This document shows positions 5,827 through 6,204 of a DNA stretch of 6,204 nt, piece by piece. The notes below the pieces were generated by a model. That model did no database searches. It was not told where the DNA came from and saw only the letters and a program-made list of their open reading frames with translations. Position numbers and translations under genes: made by a program. Numbering within the stretch: the stretch's first letter is position 1; each line of letters opens with the position of its first letter. The stretch comes from Planctomycetota bacterium (GTDB lineage Bacteria > Planctomycetota > PUPC01 > DSUN01): NCBI GenBank assembly GCA_016872875.1, contig VGYW01000471.1:1-6204 (forward strand), written 5' to 3'.

Positions 5827-5856
5827 ATTATACCAGAAGCGGGCCATCCCCGCCAA
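5827..5856 (-). promoter_or_regulatory. lptF-lptG promoter, predicted leaderless or nearly so
   Basis: On the minus strand a perfect TATAAT (5827-5832) is preceded by TGG, giving an extended -10 (TGGTATAAT). TTGGCG (5851-5856, four of six matches to the -35 consensus) lies 18 bp upstream. Only eight bases separate the -10 from the ATG at 5818, so the transcript would start within about two bases of the start codon and have no room for a ribosome-binding site. Confidence 0.7.
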
Positions 5857-5899
5857 CCCCCGTGGTCACCGCGAGTATGGCCACCAGTTCTGGTGAACT

Positions 5900-6064
5900 A
5901 CTCCGGAGCCCCGACAGGGGCGTACTATAGCAGCCCAGGGCGAAGCCCTGGGAAGGGGACGGCAGGTAGGTCAGCCCTGACAGGGCGTACTATGTGGTCA
6001 CGGCGCGACATCCTGCCTACGGCGGCGAGTACGCCCCTACAGGGCTGAATCGGGCCGTGCGCCT
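5900..6064 (-). repeat. Inner palindromic modules, right copy (diverged)
   Basis: Hairpins are GCCCC GACA GGGGC (5908-5921), CCCAGGGC GAA GCCCTGGG (5934-5952), AGCCCTGACAGGGCGTAC (5973-5990) and GTACGCCCCTACAGGGCT (6029-6046). Read on the minus strand they follow the same order and nearly the same spacing as 243-393, joined to the 138-bp repeat in the same way. A small CACCA GTTC TGGTG hairpin (5882-5895) lies just inside. No gene is apparent between the lptF promoter and the window end. Confidence 0.75.
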
Positions 6065-6202
6065 TTCCCAGGGCTTCGCCCTGATCTTTGCCCACATCTT
6101 CTGGGGGCTGGGGTTTAGCCCCCGAATGGGGGCGTTTGAGCCGTAGCCCAGGGCGACCGAAGGGAGCCCTGGGAAAAGGCCCCGCCAGCGTAGAGCCCCC
6201 GA
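6065..6202 (-). repeat. 138-bp inverted repeat, right copy
   Basis: Reverse complement of 105-242 with a single mismatch at 6089. Within it, 6139-6174 is also an exact direct copy of 6-41. The last bases (6194-6204) repeat the start of the module at 62-72, so the window probably ends inside a further palindrome of the same cluster. Confidence 0.93.
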
Positions 6203-6204
6203 AG

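Noticed and set aside
3317..5896. An 859-residue open frame on the plus strand, antisense to lptG and lptF
   Set aside because: Its composition (His, Arg, Glu, Gly and Ala rich, no membrane or catalytic motif) is that of a high-GC shadow frame. It mirrors two genes with clear family motifs and crosses the lptF promoter.
1..6204. Composite transposon or genomic island bounded by the 138-bp repeats
   Set aside because: There is no transposase or integrase, the repeats contain no coding sequence, target duplications cannot be judged, and the enclosed genes are core functions.

Overview
The window is GC-rich bacterial chromosome. It carries two short transcription units pointing towards each other, with dense palindromic repeats at both edges. 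The paired LptF/LptG permeases imply a diderm bacterium with an LPS-type outer membrane. The high GC, the many hairpin repeats built on AGCCCTG..CAGGGC and CCCAGGG..CCCTGGG, the GGCACAGGC..GCCTGTG repeats and the GAGTGGCACTCTC repeats remind me of Planctomycetota and related PVC genomes. That placement is from memory and moderate in confidence, because no rRNA or marker search was possible.

Layout: 1-410 is a cluster of palindromic repeats and 411-521 is plain intergenic DNA. A strong sigma-70-type promoter (541-569, with A-tracts upstream) leads to a gene for a membrane-anchored protein with two LysM domains (642-1547), which ends at a large GC-rich hairpin. At 1658-1789 lies a nested inverted-repeat element, followed by ribF (bifunctional riboflavin kinase/FAD synthetase, best start 1849, end 3075). 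The riboflavin kinase domain of ribF is interrupted in frame by about 100 residues made of palindromic repeats, including six exact-length 36-bp units. A (GTC)n/(GAC)n inverted repeat fills the convergent gap at 3076-3199. On the minus strand, lptF (5818 to 4619) and lptG (4603 to 3200) form a two-gene operon with a promoter directly upstream of lptF. From about 5900 to the right edge the palindromic cluster returns in the opposite orientation.

Function: RibF makes FMN and FAD from riboflavin. LptF and LptG form the transmembrane part of the inner-membrane ABC transporter that extracts lipopolysaccharide; the LptB ATPase is not in the window. The LysM protein is probably an inner-membrane-anchored, peptidoglycan-binding periplasmic protein of unknown role. 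Apart from two envelope themes (LysM and Lpt), these genes are not an obvious single pathway.

The most notable non-coding structure is a 138-bp inverted repeat (105-242 versus 6065-6202, one mismatch by eye). It frames the whole four-gene block and continues inward as a diverged copy in which palindromic modules and spacing persist while the sequence between them differs. No transposase, integrase, CRISPR array, tRNA or rRNA was seen, and I found no convincing undescribed protein system. The best candidates for something new are the repeat families themselves, above all the in-frame palindrome expansion inside ribF.
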